NCBI RefSeq assembly: GCF_963675165.1
Contig: NC_087390.1
Location: 6,230,319-6,294,318 of the forward strand
Length of the DNA: 64,000 bases
Origin: Halichondria panicea
Lineage: Eukaryota > Porifera > Demospongiae > Suberitida > Halichondriidae
Reading direction: 5' to 3'
The position numbers and the translations under genes are program-made. The notes beneath the pieces are model-generated. The model had not been told where the DNA came from, did not search any database, and was given only the letters and a program-made list of their open reading frames with translations. Positions 21,475-33,867 of this stretch are shown here, piece after piece; positions within the stretch are counted from its first letter, which is position 1; each line of letters begins with the position of its first letter.

Positions 21475-22473
21475 CTAGATTGTACCGCATGCAGCAATGA
21501 CTATGAATGACCAAAGAGTCACATGAAAAGCATCTCCTGCATTTCTAAAAGAGTCCAAAAATTGTACTATTTTTTCCCATACAATACGCAGTGGGAAATT
21601 AATCACTAGTTCCTCGAGATCTGATTCGTGGATTAATTTGTGAAGCGTTCTTTTTGATCTAGTTTGAACTGCGACCTCTTTACCTTGTTGGTGCACAACA
21701 ACTTCTACAAACTGCTCGGACACGTCTTCTTCTTCTTTAGTGCCTCTATAAAGGTATGCAAAGACAAAAGGAAGCGGTAAAAAAGTATGATACACTCGTA
21801 AACTGGGCGAGTGTGTTCTGATCGATTTCGGATTCAATGCAGCAAACTTTCCGTTGTTGTTTGATAATAAACCGCCTTGTTGCCGGGAACATCTATTACA
21901 CTGAGGATAGAATCGCTGACTCAGCACTTCACCCGCCCCCACAATAGTCTTACTAGGCGGTTGATGATCGGCCACAAAATTAGACACCCTTCTCTTTCCG
22001 CACGAGTGACAACCGTAACGTCTTCCAATCGTTTGAATCATATCTCGCTCCTTATCGGTCGCGTATTGCATACCTCGAGTGGTTGGTAGCCAGTCTCGAG
22101 CAAAAGCCCCGGGTCTTAACAGAGAACTCGGAAGGACGTTAGAAAATCTTCCGCCTAGAGCCCTAAATACAACAAGGCTCGAAATTGAGGAGAGAAATAC
22201 ATCACGGCTAGTTATGATATTCAGACCCTCAGTATTTGATTTGAATATCGTCGATTGTAGAATCTCGAGTGATTTTGCAGTAGCTATGGATGCAGTGAAT
22301 CCAGCGGTCAGAACGGCAAGGCCTCCGCAGATTGACGATACTCTACTTCCTTGTCGAAGCGTGATTCCAAGCGGTTGAAAGACGGCCAGTTGCGCTCCAG
22401 CGAGGACGACGGGGAAGGTAAGTGCACCAAGTGTTGCAGCACATACTGACTCGGGGGAGGGGGGGTGGGCCAT
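21475..22473 (-). CDS. Intronless membrane protein with HNH/zinc-ribbon-like motif
   Basis: One uninterrupted frame of 332 codons. The N-terminal third has hydrophobic segments (AATLGALTFPVVLAGAQLAV; ICGGLAVLTAGFTASIATA), then FLSSISSLVVFRALGG. The middle has RRYGCHSCGKR, VADHQPPSK, and RFYPQCNRCSRQQGG: two CxxC pairs flanking an (A)DHxPP block, the layout of a treble-clef or HNH-type zinc site. A Leu/Phe-rich segment follows (TFLPLPFVFAYLY), then an acidic linker, and the tail AFHVTLWSFIVIAACGTI is a last membrane helix. I do not recognise a named family. Metal binding by the four Cys is a reasonable inference, while nuclease activity is only a possibility. Being intronless among intron-rich neighbours suggests an old retrocopy or a naturally intronless gene. 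Confidence 0.8.
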   Translation of the reverse strand: MAHPPSPESVCAATLGALTFPVVLAGAQLAVFQPLGITLRQGSRVSSICGGLAVLTAGFTASIATAKSLEILQSTIFKSNTEGLNIITSRDVFLSSISSLVVFRALGGRFSNVLPSSLLRPGAFARDWLPTTRGMQYATDKERDMIQTIGRRYGCHSCGKRRVSNFVADHQPPSKTIVGAGEVLSQRFYPQCNRCSRQQGGLLSNNNGKFAALNPKSIRTHSPSLRVYHTFLPLPFVFAYLYRGTKEEEDVSEQFVEVVVHQQGKEVAVQTRSKRTLHKLIHESDLEELVINFPLRIVWEKIVQFLDSFRNAGDAFHVTLWSFIVIAACGTI

Positions 22474-22821
22474 GCTGTGATGGGGGCATTAAATAGAATA
22501 TGATATATGTTGATTTCTATTTTTATGCAAATAATTATAGCTCGATGATTAGAGAATGAACTGAAGCAGCTTACAATACGTACATACGTATATAGCAGTT
22601 TATATATAGTACACCTGGTTAATTCAGACTGTCCACAAGAGATTTCATGAGATTTTAGTTTTCAGGTCAAAATTCAGGACAATAGGAAGGGAGCGTCACA
22701 CCCGTAAATGAATTTAGATATGGACATTGTATATGTGGGTAAAGATCGTTAATGCAACAACTACAATAAGTTATGTGTACGGCTCCTATAAATAATCATA
22801 GTTAGAGAGGAGTTGTTTTTG

Positions 22822-23682
22822 TTATAGTTCATCTTTCTTGGACTTCTTTTTATCGCTCTTTTTCTCTTTCTTGCCTTCCTTGTTCTTCTTGTACTTTGAC
22901 CTCAGCGCAATATCTCGCTCACTCAATGTGGGACGAATACTGTGCCGAACCTAGAGAGAAAACGAACAACTAAACGTGAAAATTTGCCAATTTTTGTATT
23001 ATAGAGGGCGGCCTGCTTATAGGGACACCACATGCACAATAGACTAGCTTTCGTATATATACCTTAAGAAAAAAAACCAAATCAGCATCATCCGTAGGCT
23101 TGGGAGCGACTTGAATAATGTCCTTTGACCCCTTACGAGCAAACAGAAAAGTTGGTAGAATACCATCCAACTTAACGGAGGGGGGTACGTCATTAAGCGC
23201 CATATTCATTTCTCCAAACACGACCTCATCCATTCCCTCGTATCGAGCCACAACTTTTGGGAAATATTCGCCCGCTTTTTTACACTGAGGAGCATCAGGC
23301 ATACATAATTTTATGAGCCTATTTTTCGATTTATCACCCATAAATTTTTCGAATGTGTTTCCGACGACTTTTTTGATTGCACTTCCCTTGTTTGATTTTG
23401 GAGTGGGTTCAGAGTTCAACTTAGGACGCAAACCTTTACCCAAAAAATCATCGATAAATTCTTTCAGTGATTCTGAAGTTAGTTCTTCTGTTAGCGCAAA
23501 ACGGACACCGTCTTTTCCAAATATCCCCACGGCAATGTCCTCGCCCCAATCTGATAGGCCGAGTAGTTTGATGTCGGTCGGAAATTCTTGTTCATCTGCT
23601 ATAGCAAAGATCAACTGTTTCTTGCTTGCTGGAGTGTAGTCCTTGGCAACGGAGGCGATTATATTGTGCCAATAGCGTATGG

Positions 23683-23735
<53 letters not shown>

Positions 23736-23798
23736 CGTGCGTGCGTGTGTGAGTGTGAGTGTGTGTGTGTGTGTGTGCGTGCGTGCGTGCGTGTGTGG

Positions 23799-23835
<37 letters not shown>

Positions 23836-26800
23836 TGTGTGTGTGGGTGTGAGTGTGAAGTCTTGTGAATGCAATGAATGAAGTACAGTGGGCTGAATAA
23901 GTTCTAGCTGTTCAATATTATCCTTTGTATAAAGAAATTCTTAAACAACATTCACCGTACATGTTTCGATATTACATTGTAACGCACTCTTAGCGTGAAG
24001 GTCCCAGGAGAGGTCCATATAGCCAACGAGTAAAGGTCGATCATGATACACCGAGAGCTGGTTGTCCTCAGTCATGTGACCTACCAGCGGACGAGAATGA
24101 GACATTAACTGCTTCATCAACACATCTTGGTTGGTTGGGATAGTCTTGATAACAGAATGACCTTCCTCAAAAGAAGATACATAGTTTCTGCAATGAGAAA
24201 ATTTATAAGTACAGTTTAAACCTCAACTTTAACCCCGCCCTCCCCCCCTCTCCCCCCTCCCCACAATCATTGTTCCCTTCTTCCAATATCCATTGCTTCT
24301 CTTTCTAACAATAAAAAATAAAAAATAAACTTAAACTTACTTACCTTGGATGAAATACTACAATCGTATTTGTCTTAAAGCCCATTTCCTTGGCTACAGC
24401 CTCATCAGTTGTGTGTCCCAGTTCCATGTCCATCCTAACTCTATTCCCAGTCTCCATGTACCGTTCCAACAACTCAGGGTTAGTACTCTTAGAGAAAAAC
24501 CCAATGGCACGAATTTCAGTATTTGAGCGAGCAAATGCCTTGGTCTCAGCCACAGAGGACAGCAGCTGAGAGGGTGGTCCGGCCTGCTTCTTCATGTAGC
24601 TAACAATGCCTGCAGAGCCATCGAGTGGACAATAGGTAAAAGAAACATTAATTTTACAACAGACCACATGGCCTTATGTATTTTCAGAAAACGAACAATT
24701 TGGCAAGCTACTTCCGGGAGGTCATAACTTCGCTAAAAAGCAATCAATATCAAAACTAAGAGATGCATTCTGTAGCTCTAGACAAGGCCTATCACATGAC
24801 ATGCTCAGATCAAAGAGTTAGTGATTATAGTCGACCGGTTTCAAGCAATAAAGATGAGATCATCACATCCGTACCTTCCTCTTCCCTTGGCCCAGTGTAG
24901 TTGTATTCTCTACCATATCTGAACACGATGAGGAGTGGGTATCCCTCCACTCCATACCGTTTAGCCACCTCCATCTGATCTGGTATCTGTACCTGACCTA
25001 GCAGCACTGGGGGGTCGCTGTAGCGGAGTCTGTGGGTGGTGTGTGGGGTGTGGGTGGAGTATGGTGTGTGTGTGTGTGTGGGGGGTGTGTGTGGGTGTGG
25101 GGTGTGGGTGGAGTATGGTGTGTGTGTGTGTGTGGGGTGTGTGTGTGTGTGTCCTGCTGTACATAAGTAGTCGAGTTCAAAATACAGTAATATTCCACTG
25201 TTGGAAAGTATACCCCGCAGTACACTGTATAATTAGTGTGTGTGATATCTCACGTACCTCCTGGCAGCAGCATGGAAGTGTGGCTCCAGTTGCTGACAAT
25301 GCACACACCATTCAGCGTAGAACTCCACCAGTATTATGGGTGTAGCTTTGACGATGGAATCAAAGTTAGCCACTGTTAGTTCAATAGGTCCTTCTTCCAA
25401 TGGTATAGCAGCTTCCTCCAGGAAATAGTCGATAAGAGCTATGAGGGTGTGTGGGGAGTGTGGTGGGCGTGGACGTATAAGATGTGGATTGTGTGTGTGG
25501 TGGGCGAGAGTATAGTGGATGTGTGGTGGGCGGGAGGGCGTGACTCACCTTGTTTTCCGTCGCTCTCACTAGGACCAGTGTACGGAGATGCCACGCCTCT
25601 TCTCAGTATCCGTATGTCTGGTACCGCGTTAATTTGATACCTTGAGAGAAAAGACCATAAATCGAAATCTTTACAATGAACAAACTTAATACAAGGCAAT
25701 AGCTCTAACAGTGAGCATGGTATAATTAGAGTCTTGGAAATACTAGTAAAGTACGTATACTAATTATATCAGATGCTCCTAAGCGTGATAAAGCAAATGC
25801 AACACATACACTCTGTGATTACAGCTAGCTATACATGGACATGCAGCTGATGGTAAGCATGCAGGGATGAGCCCACACTGGTCAGTGGTGGTGGTTGGTA
25901 CTAACCACCTCTAGACACAAATAACCATCTCTTAGGCCTAGTTTACTTATAAGAGGCAAATGTGTGTCCTGAATTTTGATTGAGGATTGACAATAGCCAT
26001 CATTTCAAACAATAATTTTAGGCACATCCCTGAGCAGTTATAATTATAGCTGATGACTGACCTTGCTTTGAGTTCCTTGCTCTGTTCAATGTCTACCCTG
26101 GCAAAGCTCACTCCCTCTGCCTGGAGATCACCTGACAGCTCCCCCAGCACAGTCAGCATGCTGGCACAGTGGTGACACCTGGAGGGGGGGGGGGAGCTAG
26201 GGTAATATACAGGGGAGATATTGGAAACTAAGGAGATAGTATTATATTTATAGGGTTAGCAAGTAATGTGATGGAGCTACTGAAGAGCTACATAATAGTT
26301 AGACACTGTTTTGGAGGTGTCTATGGGATTTAGAAGCCCAAAGGCACTGATTTAGTATCCCGAGCGTAGCAAGGGTACTAAAGTGGCTGAGGGCTTCTAA
26401 ATCACATGGACACCTCCAAAACAGTGTCTAACTCATTTAGATACTAGTGGGCATGCGCAAACTGCTTGACTACAATACAATTACTTGACAACGGAATACT
26501 AGGTATACTAAGTAAATTTGCAGGTATACTAAGTCCCATATTATACCTGCTCTGAGGCACTTTTCCCATGTACTTCCCATGTAGATCTTATCAACTAGTG
26601 TCTAAAGAATGTATATAATTATTTGTGTGATGCTCCCCCTTAAACACAAGGTGAGTCATAATTATATTAAGATTCATAGCTAGATAACAAGATATTGTTA
26701 AAATGCACCCCATTTTGTGTGTACATGTAGAGGGGTGGATCTGAGCACACATTGAACAATGGATGGTTGTACTGTATTGTATATATCTACCAACCCTTTT

Positions 26801-27048
26801 ATATAAATCGCTTACCATGGAGTGTAAAATTCAACGACCATGAAATCAACATTTTTGACAGCTCGAAGGAAGTTGTCGTCGTTGAGAAGAGGCAGCTCCA
26901 CATCTCCCACATCCTCACGGCCCACGCCCACACCACCCTCACTGGGCACACTCTCACTGTCCTCTCCCATCACAGCGTCCTCCTCTACCCCGCATGCGCA
27001 GCAGAGTAGGGATACTAGCAACAGAAACACAAGGTCGCTTCTTTTCAT
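22822..27048 (-). CDS. PDIA4: Protein disulfide-isomerase A4 (ERp72) with degenerate third active site
   Basis: ER-lumen thiol oxidoreductase. Nine exons: 27048-26816, 26178-26062, 25640-25549, 25438-25258, 25029-24875, 24609-24345, 24187-23988, 23682-23063, 22950-22822; 663 residues (human about 645). Signal peptide LVFLLLVSLLCCACG. The acidic leader is followed by thioredoxin domain 1 with active site CHHC (about 79-82) and domain 2 with CVHC (192-195), both replacing the usual CGHC. The block GIVSYMKKQAGPPS is diagnostic for PDIA4, followed by the two redox-inactive b domains. The final domain aligns with human (VVVGKTF / KVVGNTF) but has PDAPQC (545-548) where CGHC belongs, so one catalytic Cys is gone. 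The tail is a Lys-rich stretch ending KKDEL, the ER retrieval signal. Orthology is strong. Confidence 0.93.
23683..23858 (+). repeat. (GT)n/(GC) microsatellite abutting PDIA4 exon 8 acceptor
   Basis: About 175 bp of GT/GC dinucleotides on the plus strand, i.e. (CA)n on the PDIA4 sense strand, ending in ACACAG at the acceptor of the exon starting at 23682. Confidence 0.95.
24690..24815 (-). repeat. Dispersed repeat 'CTTGTCTAGAGCTACAGAAT', reverse copy
   Basis: Reverse complement of the element seen at 12430, 44675, 45695 and 51000: GAACAATTTGGCAAGCTACT, then AGGTCATAACTTCGCTAAAA, then TCTAGACAAGGCCTATCACA. Intronic in PDIA4. Confidence 0.8.
25855..26000 (+). repeat. Dispersed repeat 'GTGGTGGTTGGTACTAACCA'
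   Basis: Carries CCCACACTGGTCAGTGGTGG, then TTGGTACTAACCACCTCTAG, and TTAGGCCTAGTTTACT. The same element recurs at 30605-30690, 30705-30850, 34607-34870 and 46975-47160, and partially at 8038-8110. Confidence 0.8.
26298..26432. mobile_element. Hairpin element 'GTTAGACACTGTTTTGGAGG'
   Basis: Arms GTTAGACACTGTTTTGGAGG and CCTCCAAAACAGTGTCTAAC are perfect inverted repeats, and inner arms (ATTTAGAAGCCC / GGGCTTCTAAAT) extend the stem. Same family as 52861-52988 and 55247-55380. Intronic in PDIA4. Confidence 0.85.
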
Positions 27049-28085
27049 CTTGTGTTGTAGAGTCGATTGTTCTTGTTGGGGGTGGAATAGGAACGCCCCT
27101 ATTCTTGCATGTGGGGAAATCCCACACAGTTAGGGGAAACCCCACAACACACCGGGTGATTTTTCATAAGCCGCGGCTTCTTTAGAGTCACTCACCCACG
27201 TGGACTAAACTGGGACAACTTTCTATGTAACCTGGCCTCTACACGTACACACACAACACACAATACACAGCACACCTGGGTCCTCTGATGGCTGGGTAGT
27301 GGACATCTTGAGTGGGTAAGGAAGTGTCTTGTTAGGCATTTTCATGTATAAAGTATAGTAAAGATAACCTACCGTACTTGTTCTAAAATAAAGGCCCTGG
27401 TGGCCACGTACCTGGAGATTCCCCCATAATTATAATATTCATTGCTTGTTTTCCATGCGCTAGCCTCGAAAACGTATTCTAAAAAAGCGGCACCTTATTT
27501 AAAAAAAGTACGGCAGATGTAATAATTATTTTTGCGAAACTAATGTATAATGGGCGAAATATTCAAATGTTGTATAATTAGAGCGGCACTGTAATTACAT
27601 CAACTACAGTAAACAATGTGTTAAAATTACAGCACCAGAAAAAAAAATTTTTTTCAAGGGCTATAATTATACCAAACTATAATTAGAACTACGTACTATA
27701 ATTTCATTAAAGACGGTAACTGCGTGGTGCTCCTCCATTGATGCAGTAGCCACAAATGTGTGATTGACTACCACTGAATTATTGAGAACAATAGCATTAC
27801 ATGAAATGTTGGTTTCTTATTAAACAGTCAAATAAATCAATTTTAGCGTCCGCTACGTGTGTCTACGTGACCATAAGGGCTAGTGGAACGTGTTTGATGC
27901 TCTAATCTTATTATCTAGAACAGAAATTAATTATCTATAACAGTACCGCAACCACATTACAGCGTAGAGTGGTGTGAACAGTATTTGTGGTTTTCTTCAA
28001 AAGTGCTCCGGAATGTAATATTATCTGTGGCTGCGGTTTGAGATAGATCGCTCTGTTGTTGGGTAGAACACTCTTTTATAGAGCA

Positions 28086-28137
<52 letters not shown>

Positions 28138-29722
28138 CTAGATAAACCAACCCACCCATTGGTGGAAAAGAGCTTGAGATCAAGTATCTTTTATCTTCTG
28201 GAGCAATGGTTGTAGCAGCTGCCTGCTACAAATATTGTCGATGAGATCATAAAAAATTATGGGACTACGAAGACATAAAAGGTGAATGTTGAACATTGTA
28301 CAGTTGTCGTATCTAATAGGACGTACATTGAATTACCCAAAATCAATAATAACTTTTATTACAAGATTTATGACAGTAAAAATCCCTTTTCTCAACTCAG
28401 TGTGCGTGCGTGGCATGGACACGATACATGCATGTGGGGAACATGATACATGCATGTGGTGAACATGACACATGCATGCAATGGAATGTGGCTCCTACCA
28501 TAACTACCATAATTAGTTTACGCTATTATTTGATGAATTATTCCATCCATAACAAGAATTACTCGTATGTCCAACTTTGTGGACAGTACTCTCCAGAGAC
28601 ATAGTTGAATGATCTGAAATATCGGGTAATAATTAAGTAATTTTGTTGACGTACTAAACCATTAAAGTGATATCGATTTTCATTGTTTTGCCAGTTATTT
28701 CCCCGGTACATGTAACTCCATACTGAACTGCTTTCAAAGGTTGAGTCTTTATTAGTTTAATTATCAGTTTCCTTGTGATGCTATTTTCCCGTGGGTCACA
28801 TAAATACACCATACGATATCCATTTCATTGCTTTACCCTATTATAGCCAACTCTTCCTCAGTGGTAACTCTAGACAGCCTCTGCTGAACTGCTTTCAAAG
28901 GTTGAGTCAATTATACACGTCCTTGTGGGCGCTATTTTCCCGTGGGTCACATTAAGTTACACTGTACGATACTGATCAAGGGTGTACTCACAGAGAAGTG
29001 AATTTAATACCAATTATAGCGTTTATTTCGATGCATTAGGTATTCTTTTATCTCCAATTATCTATATCCCTCTTTACACCACACACACACATCACACAGG
29101 GTTTAAAAGGTCTCCTTTCTTCGTAAGCTAGGTACAAACACGAGACTGTTGATGTGTGTTGACCTAATATTGTATATCCAGTCAATATCGTTTTTGTGTC
29201 AGAGTACAAACATTTTCTTTCTTTGTTCTATTACAGTATTATGCAATGTCAAATAACATGTGCTTGTCGTCAATATTGAACTGTACCTTTTGACTTTTTG
29301 ACCCATGGTTGAATCAACAACTCCACTCAAGTTTCGTATTGTCTGTTTTTTCTCTCACAGATGATTGTACTGTACCTATAGCCTGTATAGAGTGCTCCCA
29401 TTCAACTAGCTGCGCTAGCTAGTATGATTGCAGCATCGTCAAATCAGCTTTTAAACAGCACACATGTATAGTATCCCATAGTTGAAATTTTTATTATTTC
29501 CCTGCATAAAAAGTCTATATCCCAGCTTATAATTATAGCTACATTAATTGCTTGAGCAGCAAGTATTTTATAACATAATAATCCCAGAGCTCACTCTGAG
29601 CAGATACGCCCCCTTTTGCATAAGGCTAGCTAGGGGAAACCCCTCAAGAACCCACAGCCATGTGTGTACACACACACACCCCCTAAAAAAAAGTTTAAAG
29701 TCTCTATGACTGAAGCTCTGCA
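27049..29722. other. 2.7-kb intergenic region between divergent PDIA4 and TMTC
   Basis: No coding exon found. Contents: a (CA)n tract at 28088-28136; a triplicated GATACATGCATGTGG-like motif at 28420-28480; and a direct repeat pair sharing GAACTGCTTTCAAAGGTTGA and TTTTCCCGTGGGTCACAT, at 28723-28805 and 28885-28955. It also holds a decayed hairpin-element remnant near 27460-27500 (GCTAGCCTCGAAAACG). The rest is AT-rich. Confidence 0.55.
28088..28136 (+). repeat. (CA)n microsatellite
   Basis: About 24 uninterrupted CA units; intergenic, not next to a splice site. Confidence 0.95.
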
Positions 29723-31595
29723 ATGAGGATGGCTGGAGAGATCCTCCCCTCCTGCCTAACCCCTCATCTTGTGTCCCCCCTAGTCTGGACAGTGACAGCT
29801 ACGCTACTCTGTACCGTGTCTTACTACAATGGCCTATACGGAGAACTGGTACATGACGATATATTCGCAATCCGAGACAACTCTGACCTTCGACCTTCAA
29901 CCTCTTGGACCCAGCTCTGGCGAGACGATTTTTGGGGCGAGCCAATGTCGAGTCCGACCAGTCACAAGTCGTATCGTCCAATCACAGTGCTGACGTTCCG
30001 TTTAAATTATATACTGCACGAACTCGAGCCGTTTGGATATCATGTGGTCAATGTTGGGTTACATATCGTTGCTACGATGTTGCTAGGGGCTGTGTGCCGG
30101 TGTGTGGTGTGGGGGTGTGTGGAGGGGGCGTATCTGACCATGTGTTTGTTTGCAGTTCACCCAGTACACACAGAAGCTGTGAGTTCAAGCAATGTCTTTA
30201 ATTCTTTCCTATATGACTAAATAAATTCTTGTTCCATAATTATACGTACATGATTCTGTAAGAATTAATTAATCGTGGTTTTGTAGCTATACTTTGAGAG
30301 GCCATTGCGTTAGCAATTTCATTTAAAAGATGCATTTAGTAGCTCCTTGATATCTCCATCACAGCGTGTGCTTAGATCAATGGTCTATGTGTAGTTCATT
30401 TCTCATCACCTAGGTGACTGGTATTGTTGGCCGAGCTGATGTCCTGGCCTGCATCTTTTTCTTTCTTTGTCTCCTCCTCTACTGGAGCTACCTAACCACG
30501 CCTCCGTCCAAACCAGCGTGGGCTAGAGCTCTCAAAGTGAGTTGAGCTTATATTGTGAACTAAGAAAAAAGATAGTTTTAAGTTCAGAATAGTACATACA
30601 CAGGGAAGTGCCCACACTGGTCAGTGGTGGTGGTTGGTACTAACCACCTCTAGACACAAAATAACCACCTCTTAAACTAGCTAGTCTACTTGTCTACTTG
30701 CTATATGGGATGTGCCCACACTGGTCGGTGGTGGTGGTGGTGGTGGTGGTTGGTACTAATATTGTCAGTGATGTGCCCACACTGGTCAGTGGTGGTGGTT
30801 GGTACTAACCACCTCTAGACAATAATAACCACCTCTGAGACCTATAAAAAAGGTAAATTTGTGTGTTGAATTTATAGCCACAGCCACTGATAGTAGGATT
30901 GGACCATAATTCACTGTTCATTGCTTTTATCCTCCTCTAGTTACTTGGTTGCCTAGTGACAGGAGCGGCTGCCATGTTGAGTAAAGAGCATGGCGTGACT
31001 GTGTTGGGGGTGTGTCTAGCGCTGGATGTGGGTGTGGTCAATAGGAAGCTACTCGTGGAGCTGTGAGTGTGTGTGTGTGTGTGTATAAGTTTGGGAAGTT
31101 TTTATACTTCCCTTTAAATGCGGTATACTAATCAATTTTTGATCGAGTATATTTTCTGCAGATTAACATCAAAACGAACCATGTCTACATCGTCTAAACT
31201 TCGACCTTTGACCGTTCGCTGTGCTATACTCACGCTCACAATCGGTGTGTTGTTAGTCGTGCGTATATGGCTTCTCAACGGACAGCTACCTGTGTTTGGT
31301 CGTCAAGACAACCCGGCCTCATTTGCCGATAGTGTCATCACGAGAGCTTTGTCATATTCTCACCTCCTTTACTTCAATGCCAAGTGAGTTAATAATTATA
31401 TCAGCGCAGTCATGTGTTTTTTCTTGTATGGAATCGGTGTAGGTTGAAATTAAGATTGCCAGATTGTTATAGCAATTTTGCACATTTTAATATTGTTGAT
31501 ATGAAGATTCTGCTTTAGGAGACCTTCTGTATGTTTGCATATTCTTCACACGCACACACACACACACACACACACCCACACACACACACGCACGC

Positions 31596-31633
<38 letters not shown>

Positions 31634-31950
31634 ACACACACACCACTAGGTTGCTATTATATCCTGCTGTGCTGTGCTATGATTATCAAATGGGGAGCAT
31701 TCCATTGGTGGAAAGTTTGACGGATCCTCGTAACATCACCACGGTGATCTTCTATATCGTTATTGCCTGCCTCTTCATCTCCAGTTGTTATAGAAACGAC
31801 CCGGTGACCTTACTAGGATTGCTATTGATCGTCGTTCCGTTCTTACCTGCCTCCAATCTATTTATACGGGTTGGATTCGTGGTTGCTGAGAGAATTCTCT
31901 ACATACCCAGGTGCAGTGAAGCGTGTGATGTGTGATGTGTGTGTGTGGGT

Positions 31951-31986
<36 letters not shown>

Positions 31987-33521
31987 CCCTCTAGCTAGAA
32001 TGAATCTCTTCATTTGTATACATACAGCGGTGATTTTCAAAAAGTTTACTTACATTTTCGTTTGTTTCATGCATTCCGGTTTTTGTGGGGATCAGCTTGC
32101 GCACGAAAACTACCCGCTATACGGTAGTAGTTATGCTCTAGCCTCCTTTGTTCTATATTGAGACATACTGATGTTTACAACCAGAGGAGGTCCGACATGT
32201 GTGCACGAATCACGATAACTTCAGTGCATTGATGTCATTGCGGTCACGTGATAACGTCCAGCCCAAATGCACTGAACTTGTAGTGATTCGTGCACGCATG
32301 TCGGACCTCCTCTGGCTTACAACCACTCACCACATGCATGTGCTTGAAATGCAAACCTAATAAGAGTCGACCCACACACAGTGTACACAGTGGGACCACT
32401 GCACACAGTGACACTTGTGTAGCTTGTCTTATGTGCTGGTTATTTCAAGTGAGGTGACAACAGTTGCATGGCTTCATACAAACAACAAGTAGGAACAAAG
32501 CTGCACTTGTAGTAATCAAGTAATTGATGGAACCCCACATAATTATGATTGCTTTATACATTTACCGCTAATTTCCTGTTTCCCACAGCGCTGGTTATTG
32601 CGTGCTGGTGGTCCACGGTGCCATGGCAACCGTTCGTCGGTACCCATCCCTCCGTCCAATCACATTGCTGCTTTTAACGATGCTCCTGGGTGCTTTTATC
32701 ACACGTACCATCACTAGGAACTCTGTCTGGGACAATAGAGAGTCACTTTTCAGGTGTGTGGTTAAAATTATTTATAGAGGTCTATTTTTTTATTATATAT
32801 ACAATTTCTATATACGTTAAACACATCATTTAATTGGCTTTTCAAAGAGCTACAAAATACATTCTTTAGATTGGTAATTAGACTATCCCAACTCAACCAT
32901 CAAAATGTATGCCAATAATTATGTTTTCATTCCAATGTAGGTCAGGTCTCCATACCATTCCACACAACGCAAAGATTCACTTCAACTATGCCAATTTTCT
33001 CAAAGACTCGGGACGAACGAGAGAAGCCATAGAACACTACGAGACCGCCCTCCAGTGAGAACACACACACACACTACGAGATCGCCTCCACATGCGAATA
33101 CACATTTTGTACACAGTTGTATTTTCTGAATACGAACAATTTGGCAAGCAACTTTCAGGAAGTCATAAATTCACTAAAAAGCGACTTCACTAAAAAGCAT
33201 TCTGTAGCTCTACAAGGCCATGTGTACCTACAAGTGCGTGGTGTGTGTATCCTGGGATGCCATTTAAAGCTAGTGCTTGATGATCAAAGGTCTATGTTTG
33301 TTAAGCCTCCTCCCACACCTTCACGCCCCTCACGCCCCTCACACCCTCACACAGATTTTGGCCTGAGCACGCTGTGTCTCACAACAACCTTGGCACACTT
33401 CTTACACATGTCACAGTAGCCGAGGCACACTTCAGGGCAGCCATACAACACAGTCCTGGTCACTACAGGGCACTCTGCAACCTGGGGTCCAACTTACAGT
33501 GAGCCCACCCACCACACCACC

Positions 33522-33576
<55 letters not shown>

Positions 33577-33789
33577 ACACACACACACACTGCAACCTGG
33601 GCTCTGCAGTGAGTCCTTTGTATTACTAATTTTGTATTAAATTATGCATTTGTACAATGCTCACACTATTGACATCACACACACACACACATACACACAC
33701 ACACACACACACTGCAACCTGGGCTCTGCAGTGAGTCCTTTGTATTACTAATTTTGTATTAAAATTATGCAATGCTCACACTATTGACA

Positions 33790-33867
<78 letters not shown>

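Noticed and set aside
28400-28480. Possible CRISPR-like or regularly spaced repeat (GATACATGCATGTGG)
   Set aside because: Only three short, imperfect copies in a eukaryotic intergenic region; no array structure.
28410-28604. Open frame with MHVGNMIHACG repeats
   Set aside because: Caused by a short ACATGCATG direct repeat; no exon boundaries or conservation cues.
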